Positions 34,340 to 43,557 of a stretch of DNA of 64,000 nt are shown here, piece after piece. Within the stretch, counting starts at the first letter, position 1. The number at the start of each line of letters is the position of its first letter. The notes under the pieces were generated by a model, which was not told where the DNA came from, did not search any database, and saw only the letters and a list, made by a program, of their open reading frames with translations. The stretch is from Mycolicibacterium sp. BiH015 (GTDB lineage Bacteria > Actinomycetota > Actinomycetes > Mycobacteriales > Mycobacteriaceae), in contig NZ_JAQGCZ010000002.1 of assembly GCF_027706845.1 (NCBI RefSeq), forward strand, positions 310,001-374,000. The letters run 5' to 3'. The translations under genes and the position numbers were made by a program.

Positions 34340-34345
34340 TACCGT
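34340..34345 (+). promoter_or_regulatory. -10-like box of the RNase P RNA promoter
   Basis: TACCGT ends 5 bases before the first predicted base of the RNase P RNA. No clear -35 hexamer is visible, as is common in mycobacteria. Confidence 0.4.
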
Positions 34346-34350
34346 GTTAG

Positions 34351-34761
34351 GGCGGATGAGCTGGCCGGGCGGCCGCGGCACCTGGTGTCGAGGAAAGTCC
34401 GGACTTCGCAGAGCAGGGTGATTGCTAACGGCAATCCGAGGTGACTCGCGGGAAAGTGCCACAGAAAACAGACCGCCGCCACGGAGTCTTCGGACGACGG
34501 GGAGGTAAGGGTGAAAAGGTGCGGTAAGAGCGCACCAGCATTCCGGGTGACCGGAGTGGCTAGGTAAACCCCACCCGAAGCAAGGCCAAGAAGGCCGCAA
34601 CCTGGTTGCGGCCGCGCAGGCGCCCGAGGGCTGCTCGCCCGAGCCTGCGGGTAGGCCGCTTGAGGCACCCGGCGACGGTGTGTCCAGATGGATGGTCGCC
34701 GCCTCGCCGCCCGATTGGGCGGCGAGGAACAGAATCCGGCTTACAGGCCGGCTCATCCGCC
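34351..34761 (+). ncRNA. rnpB: RNase P RNA, bacterial type A
   Basis: The terminal helix is formed by GGCGGATGAGC (34351-34361) and GCTCATCCGCC (34751-34761). Universal conserved regions are visible: GAGGAAAGTCCGGAC near 34390-34404, ACAGAAA near 34462, GGTAAGGGTGAAAAGG and GGTAAGAGCGCACC near 34503-34533, and GAATCCGGCTTACA near 34733. Length 411 bases, as expected for actinobacteria. It is the ribozyme for tRNA 5' processing. It lies in the gap between AraC and the CYTH-CHAD gene. Confidence 0.97.
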
Positions 34762-34772
34762 CCCGGGCGAGC

Positions 34773-36281
34773 TCAGGACTTGACCGACTTGTCGAGTGCC
34801 TTGAGCGCATCCTCGATCTGTTCCTCGCAGCGGCGGGCCAGATCGTCCTCCAGCTGGTACAGCAGACCGTAGGTGAAGGTGTCCTCACCGGCTGCGTACG
34901 CGACCTCGGCCTGCCGGCTCAGATGCGTCCGGCTGACGACGCTGTCCTGGTGGTCGCCGAGCAGCGATTGGATGGCCTTGGCCCGGTCGGCCACCTTGTT
35001 CTCGCCCGTTGCGGCGGCGGTGTAGCGAAGAGCCTTGGCGCGCTTACGGATCCGGTGCAGCGCTTCGTTCGAATCGTCGGCGTTGACCTCGGGGTCCTTC
35101 GCGGCGGCGCGAGCCGCCTTGGCGGCCTTGCGGACTCGCTTGTACGCCGCGTCGATCGTCAGCGGGGCGGGCTCCTCGCCGGGAGCCGACGCGGCGGACC
35201 CCGAGGCGACCAGCGCTTCGAGCGCGTCGAGCAGCCGGAAGTAGCGCTGCGAGCGCATCGCGGCCAGCGAACGCTTCCAACCCATCTGGTACCGCTTCTT
35301 GGCGCCTTCCACGAGCCTTTCCCGCACGGGGCCGCGCACGTTGGCCTCGGGCAGCGCGTCGATCGCGCGCTCGTAGCGTTCGGCCAGCACCTCCGCGTCG
35401 CGGGCCACACCGAGGACCGCCGCGAGTTCCCGCAACTCGTCGAGGATCCACCCATGGTCGGCGATGTCGAAGGAGCCCTCCGACGACTGCAGCAGGCTAC
35501 GGATCTTGCGGGTCGTCACCCGCATCTGATGGACCGAATCCCACACGTCGGAGCGAACGGCGCGGTCCCACGCGATCAGTTCGGCGACATTCTGCGCCAC
35601 AGCCCGGCGCACGGGGTCGCTCGACTTCGTCGCGGCGAGCCCCGGGGTTTCGTCGGACTCCGGGGTGCTTGTCGCAAGAACGCGCGCCAGCTTCGACCCG
35701 TGCCCGGCCGGCGCCGCCCCCGCGTCCAAGAGCCTGTTGGTCAGCCGGTCGAACACGGCGGTGTCGGTACCGGGCTTGAGCTCGAGCTCCCACTCGCGCC
35801 AGAACTGCTCCTCGCCGCCTTCGGCACTGGCGGTCACCTGGTCGTCGCAGAACTCGGCCACGGGCACACCGTCGGGTCCGTACAACAACTCCACGATCCT
35901 GGTCGTGTTGATTCGCGCGACCGGTGCCAGCGGGCGATCCCGCACGATCGCCAGCACGACATCGCGAAGGCTCTCCGGCACCTGCGCCGCATCGCCGTCG
36001 AGCGGGGCGTGCACTTCGGTGCGGGTGTCGGCGCCCGCCGGCAACTTCAGATGCCATCCCGCGTCGGTCCCGCCCGTCCGCCTACGCAGGGTGATCTTGT
36101 GCCGGGCCAGGTGACGATCGGGCGTGTCGAAATACACAGCCGCCAGGGACTGTGACGGCGACCGCTCGACTCGGGCGATCGCCGACAATCCGTCGAAGGA
36201 CGGGGACACGGTGGACTCGACCACCTCAAACTTGCGCTCGGTCTCCGTGTACCTGGAGGTTTCGGGCGATTTCGGGGCCAT
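34773..36281 (-). CDS. CYTH and CHAD domain protein (Rv2226-like)
   Basis: Protein of 502 residues. The N-terminal CYTH domain (~10-205) carries the triphosphate-binding ETERKFEV (ExExK-like) and alternating acidic/basic strands such as VYFDTPDRHLARHKITLRRR and WELELKPGT. The C-terminal CHAD domain (~225-495) is helical with conserved histidines (VHQMRVTTRKIRSLL, LHRIRKRAKALRYTAAA). CYTH enzymes hydrolyse inorganic triphosphate, and CHAD domains bind polyphosphate, so a role in polyphosphate metabolism is likely. The ATG at 36281 is preceded by AAAGGTGA. The open frame continues to 36371. Confidence 0.92.
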   Translation of the reverse strand: MAPKSPETSRYTETERKFEVVESTVSPSFDGLSAIARVERSPSQSLAAVYFDTPDRHLARHKITLRRRTGGTDAGWHLKLPAGADTRTEVHAPLDGDAAQVPESLRDVVLAIVRDRPLAPVARINTTRIVELLYGPDGVPVAEFCDDQVTASAEGGEEQFWREWELELKPGTDTAVFDRLTNRLLDAGAAPAGHGSKLARVLATSTPESDETPGLAATKSSDPVRRAVAQNVAELIAWDRAVRSDVWDSVHQMRVTTRKIRSLLQSSEGSFDIADHGWILDELRELAAVLGVARDAEVLAERYERAIDALPEANVRGPVRERLVEGAKKRYQMGWKRSLAAMRSQRYFRLLDALEALVASGSAASAPGEEPAPLTIDAAYKRVRKAAKAARAAAKDPEVNADDSNEALHRIRKRAKALRYTAAATGENKVADRAKAIQSLLGDHQDSVVSRTHLSRQAEVAYAAGEDTFTYGLLYQLEDDLARRCEEQIEDALKALDKSVKS

Positions 36282-36420
36282 GGTCACCTTTGTCTCTGGT
36301 GCGGTCGGGGACCATAGCCTGCCATACGGAGATGAAGCCACCCGCCGGTTGCGGCTCGGCACCAAGATCATTTTTCCGATGCCGAGCGGTGTGTTGGCGC
36401 GTTTTTGTGTCAGCGTCTCT

Positions 36421-36426
36421 TACAAT
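36421..36426 (+). promoter_or_regulatory. Leaderless-type -10 box of the fatty-acyl-AMP ligase gene
   Basis: TACAAT, close to the TATAAT consensus, is 6 bases before the ATG at 36433. Translation would start at or next to the transcription start. It supports 36433 rather than the ATG at 36445. Confidence 0.55.
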
Positions 36427-36432
36427 TTTCTT

Positions 36433-38214
36433 ATGAGTCTAGGGATGAGGCTCGACGACTATCTGGACCACGAAGGTGCCATCGCGATTCCGGCTGGCAC
36501 CACGCTGACCTCGTTCCTGGATCGCAACGCCGCCGAGCTGCGTGATACGCCTGCATATCGCTATCTGGACTTCGATCACGACCAGACCGTGGAGCTGACC
36601 TGGACCCAGCTGATGTCGCGCCTGCGGGCCGTCGGCGCCCGGCTGCAGCAGGTGACCAAGCCCGGCGATCGCGTCGCCATCGTCGCGCCGCAGGGTGTCG
36701 AGTACGTCATCGGCTTCTTCGCCGCGATTCAGGCCGGCACCATCGCCGTTCCATTGTTCGCCCCCGAACTGCCCGGCCACACCGAGCGGCTCGACGCCGT
36801 CCTCGCTGACGCGACGCCCTCGGTGCTGCTGACGACAACGGCCGCTGCGGAATCCGTGCGCCAGTTCCTTCGCGCCTTGCCCCGCGATCGCCGGCCGCGC
36901 GTCATCGCCGTGGACGCCGTACCCGACGAGATCGGCGCCGCATTCGAGCCCGCGCACCTTCAGACCGACGACGTCGCGTATCTGCAGTACACCTCGGGCT
37001 CCACCCGCGCCCCGGCCGGCGTCGAAATCACCCACCGCTCGGCGTGCACGAACGTCGTCCAGATGATTCTCTCGGTCGGGCTCGACCAAGACATCGACAG
37101 CGTCAGCTGGCTGCCCCTCTTCCACGACATGGGCCTGCTGATGATCATGTTCCCAGCGCTGGCGGGCGGTTACCTCACGCTGATGTCCCCGGTGGCGTTC
37201 GTGCGCCGCCCCTTCCGATGGATCCGCGAACTCGGCGCTTCGGACCGTCCGACGTTCGCGGCGGCACCCAATTTCGCGTTCGCGCTCGCCGCGCAACGGG
37301 GTCTGCCGCCCCAAGGCGAACCGCTCGACCTCAGCAACGTCAAAGGGCTGATCAACGGGTCCGAGCCGGTCAGCATCGCCGCCATCACCGCGTTCAACGA
37401 GGCGTTCGCCCCGTACGGCTTGGCGCCCACCGTGATCAAACCTTCCTACGGGATGGCCGAAGCGACGCTGTTCGTCTCGACGACCGCCCCGGACGCGGAG
37501 CCGACCCTGATCCACCTCGATCGCCGGCAGCTCACCCTGGGTCACGCCGTGCCCGTCGACGCCGACCACCCGGACGCGGCCATCCTGGTCTCGTGCGGCA
37601 CCGTGGCGCGCAGTCAGTGGGCGGTGATCGTCGATTCGGCCACCGAGTCCGAGCTGCCCGACGGCGAGGTGGGGGAGATCTGGCTGCACGGCGACAACAT
37701 CGGCCGCGGGTACTTCGGGCGTCGCGAAGAGACGGAGCTGACGTTCAACAACAAGCTCCAGTCGCGCCTGTTGCACGGCAGCCACGCCGAGGGTTGCGCC
37801 GATTCCGCGCTGTGGCTCCGAACCGGAGACCTCGGCGTCTACCTCGACGGGCACCTCTACATCACCGGCCGCCTGAAGGACCTCATCATCGTCGACGGCC
37901 GCAACCACTACCCGCAGGACATCGAATCCACGGCGGCCGACGCGTCCAGAGCGGTTCGGGCAGGCTTCGTCGCCGCGTTCTCGGTGCCCGGGAACGGTCG
38001 CGAAGAGGTCGTGATCGTGGCCGAGCGCGCGCCCGGCGCGGGCCGCGCCGAGGCGGCCCCCATCCAGGAGGCGATCCGCGCCGAAGTATCCCGCCGCCAT
38101 GCGGTGCCGGTGAAAGAAATCAAACTCGTTGCCGCAGGGGTGATTCCGCGGACCAGTAGTGGCAAGCTGGCGCGCCGCGCATGCCGGGCGCGCTATCTCG
38201 ACGGCACGCTCTGA
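36433..38214 (+). CDS. Fatty-acyl-AMP ligase (FAAL / FadD type)
   Basis: Protein of 593 residues in the ANL superfamily. The P-loop-like A3 motif is LQYTSGSTRAPAGVEITH near residue 185, A5 is KPSYGMAEATLF, A7 is LRTGDLGVYLDGHLYITGRLKDLIIVDGRNHYPQDIE, and A10 is PRTSSGKLARRA. FWLPLFHDMGL-type residues (SWLPLFHDMGLLMIM) and this motif set are typical of mycobacterial FAALs, which make acyl-adenylates for transfer to polyketide synthases or stand-alone carrier proteins. No PKS or ACP gene is adjacent. The neighbour enoyl-CoA hydratase is 24 bases downstream. FAAL assignment rests on overall similarity; CoA ligase activity is not excluded. Confidence 0.88.
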   Translation: MSLGMRLDDYLDHEGAIAIPAGTTLTSFLDRNAAELRDTPAYRYLDFDHDQTVELTWTQLMSRLRAVGARLQQVTKPGDRVAIVAPQGVEYVIGFFAAIQAGTIAVPLFAPELPGHTERLDAVLADATPSVLLTTTAAAESVRQFLRALPRDRRPRVIAVDAVPDEIGAAFEPAHLQTDDVAYLQYTSGSTRAPAGVEITHRSACTNVVQMILSVGLDQDIDSVSWLPLFHDMGLLMIMFPALAGGYLTLMSPVAFVRRPFRWIRELGASDRPTFAAAPNFAFALAAQRGLPPQGEPLDLSNVKGLINGSEPVSIAAITAFNEAFAPYGLAPTVIKPSYGMAEATLFVSTTAPDAEPTLIHLDRRQLTLGHAVPVDADHPDAAILVSCGTVARSQWAVIVDSATESELPDGEVGEIWLHGDNIGRGYFGRREETELTFNNKLQSRLLHGSHAEGCADSALWLRTGDLGVYLDGHLYITGRLKDLIIVDGRNHYPQDIESTAADASRAVRAGFVAAFSVPGNGREEVVIVAERAPGAGRAEAAPIQEAIRAEVSRRHAVPVKEIKLVAAGVIPRTSSGKLARRACRARYLDGTL

Positions 38215-38238
38215 TCCGCGGACGTTACAGTCCGGGGT

Positions 38239-39018
38239 GTGACTGACTACCAGACCATCACGCTTGACCTGGCCGGCCCCGTCGCCCGAATCACGCTGAA
38301 TCGGCCCGACGCCGCAAACGGTATGAACGCCACCATGACTCGGGAACTCGCCGACGCCGCGGCGCGGTGCGACACCCCGGCCACGAAGGTCGTCGTCATC
38401 ACCGGGGCGGGCCGGTTCTTCTGCGCGGGCGGCGACCTCAAGGACTTCGCCGCGGCGCCGAGCCGGGGACGGCACATCAAAGGTGTCGCCGACGACCTGC
38501 ACCGCGCCATCTCGACGTTCGCACGGATGAGTGCCGTGGTCATCACGGCAGTGAACGGCACCGCAGCGGGTGCCGGCTTCTCGCTGGCAGTCACCGGCGA
38601 CCTGGTGCTGGCCGCCGAATCGGCGTCTTTCACGATGGCCTACACCCGCGTCGGACTCAGCCCCGACGGCAGCTCGTCTTACTACCTGCCACGGCTGATC
38701 GGCATCGCCAAGACCAAGGAGCTGATGCTCACCAACCGAACGTTGTCTGCCGACGATGCGTCCCGGTGGGGTCTGGTCACCGAGGTCGTCGCCGACGGTG
38801 CACTCGCAGCACGCGTCGACGAGCTCGCCGAGCAGATGGCGACGACAGCGGCCGGGTCCAACGGCGGCATCAAGGCGCTGCTGCTCGGCACGTTCTCCAA
38901 CGGCCTGGAGGAGCAGATGGAGCTCGAAGGCCGGCTCATCGCCCAGCTCGCGGAATCGTCCGACGGACGCGAAGGCGTCGACGCGTTTCTGGCGAAGCGC
39001 AAGCCCGAGTTCGGCTGA
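38239..39018 (+). CDS. Enoyl-CoA hydratase/isomerase family protein
   Basis: Protein of 259 residues, crotonase fold. The oxyanion-hole motif is RFFCAGGDLKDFA (~61-73) and AAGAGFSLAVTGDLVLAAESASF (~111-133). The second catalytic position follows FTMAYTRVGLSPDGSSSYYLPRLIG: there is no Glu at the classic place before the helix (an Asp is present in PDGS), so hydratase activity is uncertain. It starts with a GTG (MTDYQTITLDLAG) 24 bases after the FAAL gene and probably shares its transcript. It ends 8 bases from convergent panB. Confidence 0.87.
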   Translation: MTDYQTITLDLAGPVARITLNRPDAANGMNATMTRELADAAARCDTPATKVVVITGAGRFFCAGGDLKDFAAAPSRGRHIKGVADDLHRAISTFARMSAVVITAVNGTAAGAGFSLAVTGDLVLAAESASFTMAYTRVGLSPDGSSSYYLPRLIGIAKTKELMLTNRTLSADDASRWGLVTEVVADGALAARVDELAEQMATTAAGSNGGIKALLLGTFSNGLEEQMELEGRLIAQLAESSDGREGVDAFLAKRKPEFG

Positions 39019-39026
39019 CTGGTCGA

Positions 39027-39869
39027 CTAGTAGGAGTGCTCCTCGGCGGGGAACACGCCGGTTGCCACTTCCTGGGCGTAGTCGGCGGCGGCGCGGCGCA
39101 ACTCGTCGCCCACCGCGCCGAACCGCTTGACGAACTTCGCCGTCTTGCCGTTGGTCATACCGGCCATGTCCTGCCACACGAGAACCTGTGCGTCGCAGTT
39201 CGGTCCCGCACCGATCCCGACCGTCGGGATCGTCAGCTTGCCGGTGATCTGGGTGGCCAACTCCGCAGGCACCATCTCCATCACCACGGCGAAAGCCCCG
39301 GCTTCCTGAACGGCGATCGCGTCGTGAATGGTCTGCTCGGCGGCATCGCCGCGACCTTGGACACGGAAGCCGCCGAGGCCGTTGACGCTCTGCGGCGTGA
39401 AACCGATGTGGGCCATCACCGGGATGCCTGCTGCGGTGATCGCCGCGATCTGATCAGCGACGCGCTCACCGCCTTCGAGTTTCACCGCGTGCGCACCGGT
39501 CTCCTTGAGCATGCGGGTGGCGGTGGCCAGCGCCTGCGCGGGGCCGGCTTCATAGCTGCCGAAGGGCAGATCGGCGATGACGAGTGCGTGCGGCGCGCCC
39601 CGTACGACGCCGCGTACCAGCGGAATGAGTTCGTCCACGGTCACCGGCACGGTGGTGTCGTATCCGTACACGACATTGGCGGCCGAATCGCCGACCAGGA
39701 GCACCGGAATTTCGGCCTCGTCGAACACCGCGGCGGTCGAGTAGTCGTATGCGGTCAGCATGGCCCACTTGTGGCCTTCGGACTTCCACTTGTGGAGGTG
39801 GTGCGTCCGCACTTTCAGGCGCGGCTTGGAGGTCTCGACGACAGCACCATAGACGGTCTGCTCAGACAT
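39027..39869 (-). CDS. panB: Ketopantoate hydroxymethyltransferase
   Basis: Protein of 280 residues. It transfers a one-carbon unit from methylene-THF to alpha-ketoisovalerate in pantothenate synthesis. Magnesium and substrate residues are in [17 protein letters not shown] (Asp about 63) and [11 protein letters not shown] (about 102-112). [25 protein letters not shown] and [10 protein letters not shown] are also family-typical. N-terminus [30 protein letters not shown] Shine-Dalgarno-like AGGGGAC precedes the ATG. The gene stands alone, convergent with the hydratase. Confidence 0.96.
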   Translation of the reverse strand: MSEQTVYGAVVETSKPRLKVRTHHLHKWKSEGHKWAMLTAYDYSTAAVFDEAEIPVLLVGDSAANVVYGYDTTVPVTVDELIPLVRGVVRGAPHALVIADLPFGSYEAGPAQALATATRMLKETGAHAVKLEGGERVADQIAAITAAGIPVMAHIGFTPQSVNGLGGFRVQGRGDAAEQTIHDAIAVQEAGAFAVVMEMVPAELATQITGKLTIPTVGIGAGPNCDAQVLVWQDMAGMTNGKTAKFVKRFGAVGDELRRAAADYAQEVATGVFPAEEHSY

Positions 39870-40411
39870 CGTTGTCCCCTAATCGGGTTCGGTCGTTGTG
39901 AATCCTCGTGGCCGAAAACGGTCCCCGGGTTCGCTGACACAGACAGTCTGCCACCACGTCACCAGAAGTTGAACAACGCGTTAAGTGGACTTGCTCACAC
40001 CCCAGATGGGCGGGCTACCACGTTCGACAAACCGCGCGACCAGCTGTCGCCGGGCATCCGTGCGATGCCCGAGTTCGGTGAGCGGATCGCCGACGCCCCG
40101 TTCAACCTCGATCGCCCAGGGGCGTAACCAGGTTTCGGGCATGTTCGCCAGATTGGAAACCGGCATCGACCATCCCGCCGAGCGGCTGCGGGCCATTGCG
40201 CACGCGAATTCGATTGCCAAGCAACACAGTCGGCGATCTCGGCGACCTTGCTGCAGGATTGGACGCAATTCGCGGCGCCGTTCAGCTCGGATGCCAGGTC
40301 GAAGCGATGTATCCGCTCGGTCCGATCTTCCACGGATCGGGACTGTGGCATCCCGCGCCCGGCCACGCGCCTCGCCAGCGCAGATCGCCGTTCATGGCAG
40401 CATGTCTTTTC
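39870..40411. other. 541-bp intergenic stretch between panB and the hip1-like gene
   Basis: It contains the panB ribosome-binding site and probably its promoter (39870-39980), a possible 61-codon minus-strand gene (39981-40166), and the upstream region of the hip1-like gene (40167-40411). The open plus-strand frames running through it have poor family resemblance and overlap the hip1-like start. I see no repeat, insertion sequence or RNA fold here. Confidence 0.5.
39981..40166 (-). CDS. Possible small protein, 61 residues, unknown
   Basis: An ATG-started frame gives MPVSNLANMPETWLRPWAIE, then VERGVGDPLTEL, RRQLVARFVERG and the ending SPPIWGVSKST. The composition looks protein-like (regular Leu/Val/Arg/Glu alternation, one Trp pair) and the third codon positions are GC-rich. 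No family is recognised. It lies upstream of panB in the same direction. The case for coding is weak because of the short length. Confidence 0.33.
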   Translation of the reverse strand: MPVSNLANMPETWLRPWAIEVERGVGDPLTELGHRTDARRQLVARFVERGSPPIWGVSKST

Positions 40412-41944
40412 ATGAAGCTCAAGACCGCGGTCGCACGGCCCGGCCTGCTGTTCGCGCTGCCGGTGATGCTCGTCGCGGGCTGCAGCGAGGTGGTGGACGG
40501 CAACGCGCTGATTGCGGTACCGCGGCCGGGGACACCGATCCAGTGGGGTCCCTGCGAGGCAGGCGCGTCGGATCAGACCGGAATCCCGCCCGGCGCCGAA
40601 TGCGGCATGTTGTCGGTCCCCGTCGACTGGGACAACGCCGACGACCCTAGTGGCGACGTCGCCCAGATCGGCCTGCTCCGCGTCAAAGCCACCGGCGACA
40701 AGATCGGTTCGCTGCTCGTCAACCCGGGCGGGCCGGGCAAGTCCGGCAAGGAAGCGGCCGCATCGATGGCCACGACCCTGCCCGCCGAGTTGCGCGAGCG
40801 ATTCGACATCGTCGGCTTTGATCCCCGCGGCGTCGCGAGCTCCACACCCGCGGTGTGGTGCAACAGCGATGCCGACAACGACCGGCTGCGCGCCGACAAC
40901 GTCGTGGAATACACCCCCGAAGGCGTCGCGCACCTGGAGAACCTCACCCGCGAGTTCGTGCAGCGCTGCGTCGACAAAGTTGGCGAGGACTTCCTCGCCA
41001 ACGTCGGAACGGCAAGCGTCGTCAAAGATCTCGATGCCCTCCGGGCCGCCCTGGGCGACGAGAAGCTGACATACCTCGGGTATTCGTACGGCACCAGGAT
41101 CGGTGCGAGCTACGCCGAGGAGTTCCCGCAGAACGTGCGCGCCATGGTTCTCGACGGCGCCATCGACCCGAATGCCGACCCGGTGGAAGCCGACGTGCGG
41201 CAGGCGGCGGCGTTCCAGCAGGCATTCGACGATTACGCGACGGACTGCGCGATCGACCCCTCGTGTCCGCTCGGTACCGACCCCGCCAAAGCGGTCGACG
41301 TGTATCACTCGCTGGTATGGCCCCTGGTCGACAAACCCGCAGAGACCGCCGACCCGCGCAAACTCAGCTACAACGACTCCATCGTCGGGACCATCCTGCC
41401 GCTGTACTCACCGGGCCTGTGGCGTCACCTCACCAAGGCGCTCACCGAGATCAAGGACGGCCGCGGCGACACGATGCTCGCGCTGGCAGACCTCTACATG
41501 GGGCGCGACGCGCAAGGCCACTACAACAACGGCACCGACGTGCGCGTCGCCGTCAACTGTGTGGACAAGCCGCCGATCACCGACCGCGCCACCGCCGTCG
41601 AGCAGGACCGCCGGGTCCGCGAAGCCGCACCGTTCATGGCCTACGGCGAGTTCACCGGATTGGCTCCGATGTCGACGTGCAGCTTCTGGCCTGTCCCGCC
41701 GACGAGCACCCCGCACGAGATCAACGTGACGGGCCTGCCGTCGATCCTGGTGATCTCCACCACCAACGACCCGGCCACGCCCTATCAGGCGGGTGTGGAC
41801 CTGGCCCGCCAACTGGGCGGCACTCTGGTGACGTACGAAGGCACGCAGCACACCGTTGCCTTGCAGGGCGATTCCTGCATCGACGACATCGCGACGCGTT
41901 ACCTTGTCGACGTGACGGTTCCGGCCCCGGACACCCGGTGCTGA
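40412..41944 (+). CDS. caeA: Exported serine protease/esterase lipoprotein, Hip1/CaeA-like
   Basis: Protein of 510 residues. Signal with lipobox LVAGC at about residue 25 (FALPVMLVAGCSEVVDG), then an alpha/beta-hydrolase fold of the TAP/prolyl-aminopeptidase class. Triad: Ser in YLGYSYGTRIGAS (~218), Asp in STTNDPATPY (~455), His in GTQHTVAL (~481). NPGGPGKSG is the oxyanion loop. The M. tuberculosis counterpart, Hip1 (Rv2224c), sits in the cell envelope and modulates host responses, among other things cleaving GroEL2. The ATG at 40412 directly precedes the signal peptide; an ATG at 40394 is an alternative. A paralogue follows 88 bases downstream. Confidence 0.92.
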   Translation: MKLKTAVARPGLLFALPVMLVAGCSEVVDGNALIAVPRPGTPIQWGPCEAGASDQTGIPPGAECGMLSVPVDWDNADDPSGDVAQIGLLRVKATGDKIGSLLVNPGGPGKSGKEAAASMATTLPAELRERFDIVGFDPRGVASSTPAVWCNSDADNDRLRADNVVEYTPEGVAHLENLTREFVQRCVDKVGEDFLANVGTASVVKDLDALRAALGDEKLTYLGYSYGTRIGASYAEEFPQNVRAMVLDGAIDPNADPVEADVRQAAAFQQAFDDYATDCAIDPSCPLGTDPAKAVDVYHSLVWPLVDKPAETADPRKLSYNDSIVGTILPLYSPGLWRHLTKALTEIKDGRGDTMLALADLYMGRDAQGHYNNGTDVRVAVNCVDKPPITDRATAVEQDRRVREAAPFMAYGEFTGLAPMSTCSFWPVPPTSTPHEINVTGLPSILVISTTNDPATPYQAGVDLARQLGGTLVTYEGTQHTVALQGDSCIDDIATRYLVDVTVPAPDTRC

Positions 41945-42032
41945 CGGCGCCGACCTGAGAACTCGACGTCCGATAACAGCCCGGTCTCTGTTGGATTCCA
42001 GGGGGCGCTGCGCGAAGCGATTCCGTGCAACG

Positions 42033-43550
42033 ATGTCTGCCATGCTGCGCGCCGGACGGATGATCGCGGCGCTGGCCCTGACCGCGGCTGCGCTGTGCCC
42101 CTCGGCGTCGGCTGCGCCGCTCGCTGTCGACCAGCCGTATTCCGTTGCGCCGGTATGGAGTTCATGCGCGTCCTTCCTCGGCGACGTTTCCGGGATTCCG
42201 AGCGCGCAATGCGGGACGGTGGCGGTTCCCGTCGACTACGCCCGACCCGACGGCGCCGCGGCCCAGCTGGCCGTCATCAAGGTTCCGGCGACCGGACCGC
42301 GGATCGGCGTGCTGATCGTCAACCCCGGCGGGCCCGGGGCGTCAGCGGTGGACACCGTCGCATCGATGGGGTCCGCCCTTGCGGGCACCGAAATCCTGCG
42401 GCGATTCGACCTCGTCGGCATCGATCCGCGAGGCGTCGGCCATTCGACACCGGAGCTGCGCTGCCGGACGGACGCCGAGTTCGACGCCTATCGCACCGAA
42501 CCACTCGCCGACTACAGCCCGGCCGGGGTGGCCCACATCGAAGACGTCATGCGCGAATTCGCCGCGCGGTGCTTGGACCGGATGGGGGCCGATTTCCTCG
42601 CCAGCGTCGGTACCGCGACCGCGGCACGCGACATGGACGTCGTCCGACAGGCGCTCGGCGACGAGCAGGTCAACTACCTCGGCTTCTCCTACGGCACCCA
42701 GTTGGGCGCCGTCTACGCCGCCCGCTACCCCGACCGCGTGCGCGCCATGGTTCTCGACGGCGCCGTCGACCCCAGCCTCGACCCGATCACCGAAAGCCTC
42801 AACCAGATGGCGGGTTTCCAGCGGGCTTTCGACAAGTACGCGGCCGACTGCGCCGAGTCGCCGGGCTGCCCGCTGGGCACCGATCCGTCCCAATTCGTCA
42901 CCCGTTTCCAGCAGCTCGTCGACCCACTCGTCGCACGTCCCGCGCCGACGACGGACCCCCGTGGCCTGAGCTATCAGGACGCCATCACAGGTACGGTCAG
43001 CGCCCTGTACTCACAGCGCTTCTGGCCCTACCTGACCAGCGGTCTGCTGGGCCTGCAACGCGGCACCGACCCGGGCGACCTGTTGCTGCTCGCCGACGAC
43101 TACCAGCAGCGCGACAGCAACGGGCACTACGCGAACCGGCAGGACGCGTTCAACGCGATCCGTTGCGTCGACGCCGAATTCCCGACCGATTCGGCGACGT
43201 GGGTCGAGGCTGACCGCCGGGCGCGCGAGGTCGCCCCTTTCGTGTCCTACGGCGCGTTCACCGGGTACGCCCCGCGCGACGTCTGCGCGATGTGGCCGGT
43301 GCCCGCCACCTCGGTGGTCGGAGAGGTCGGGTCGCCGGGCCCGGGCAAGGTGGTCGTGGTGTCCACGACGGGAGATCCCGCGACGCCCTACGAGGCCGGC
43401 GTCGGTTTGGCGCGCCAGATGGGCGCCAGCCTGATCACGTTCACCGGCACCCAGCACACCGTCGTGTTCAACGGCGACGCCTGCGTCGACACGGCCGTCG
43501 TCGCATTTCTGACCGACGCCACGCCGCCGCCCGCGGGATTGCGCTGCTAG
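42033..43550 (+). CDS. Exported serine protease/esterase, Rv2223c-like paralogue of Hip1
   Basis: Protein of 505 residues. A cleavable signal peptide (MLRAGRMIAALALTAAALCPSASA) replaces the lipobox seen upstream, so this copy should be secreted or periplasmic rather than lipid-anchored. The fold and triad match its neighbour: NPGGPGASA, nucleophile in YLGFSYGTQLGAV, acid in STTGDPATPYE, His in GTQHTVVF. The M. tuberculosis pair Rv2223c/Rv2224c has the same arrangement, so this is an ancient tandem duplication. Either ATG (42033 or 42042) gives a workable signal. Confidence 0.9.
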   Translation: MSAMLRAGRMIAALALTAAALCPSASAAPLAVDQPYSVAPVWSSCASFLGDVSGIPSAQCGTVAVPVDYARPDGAAAQLAVIKVPATGPRIGVLIVNPGGPGASAVDTVASMGSALAGTEILRRFDLVGIDPRGVGHSTPELRCRTDAEFDAYRTEPLADYSPAGVAHIEDVMREFAARCLDRMGADFLASVGTATAARDMDVVRQALGDEQVNYLGFSYGTQLGAVYAARYPDRVRAMVLDGAVDPSLDPITESLNQMAGFQRAFDKYAADCAESPGCPLGTDPSQFVTRFQQLVDPLVARPAPTTDPRGLSYQDAITGTVSALYSQRFWPYLTSGLLGLQRGTDPGDLLLLADDYQQRDSNGHYANRQDAFNAIRCVDAEFPTDSATWVEADRRAREVAPFVSYGAFTGYAPRDVCAMWPVPATSVVGEVGSPGPGKVVVVSTTGDPATPYEAGVGLARQMGASLITFTGTQHTVVFNGDACVDTAVVAFLTDATPPPAGLRC

Positions 43551-43557
43551 CAGCGCC

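Noticed and set aside
36439..39177. A 912-residue minus-strand frame opposite the acyl-AMP ligase and hydratase
   Set aside because: Antisense to two clear genes and into panB; composition is a mirror of their codon bias, with no domain seen.
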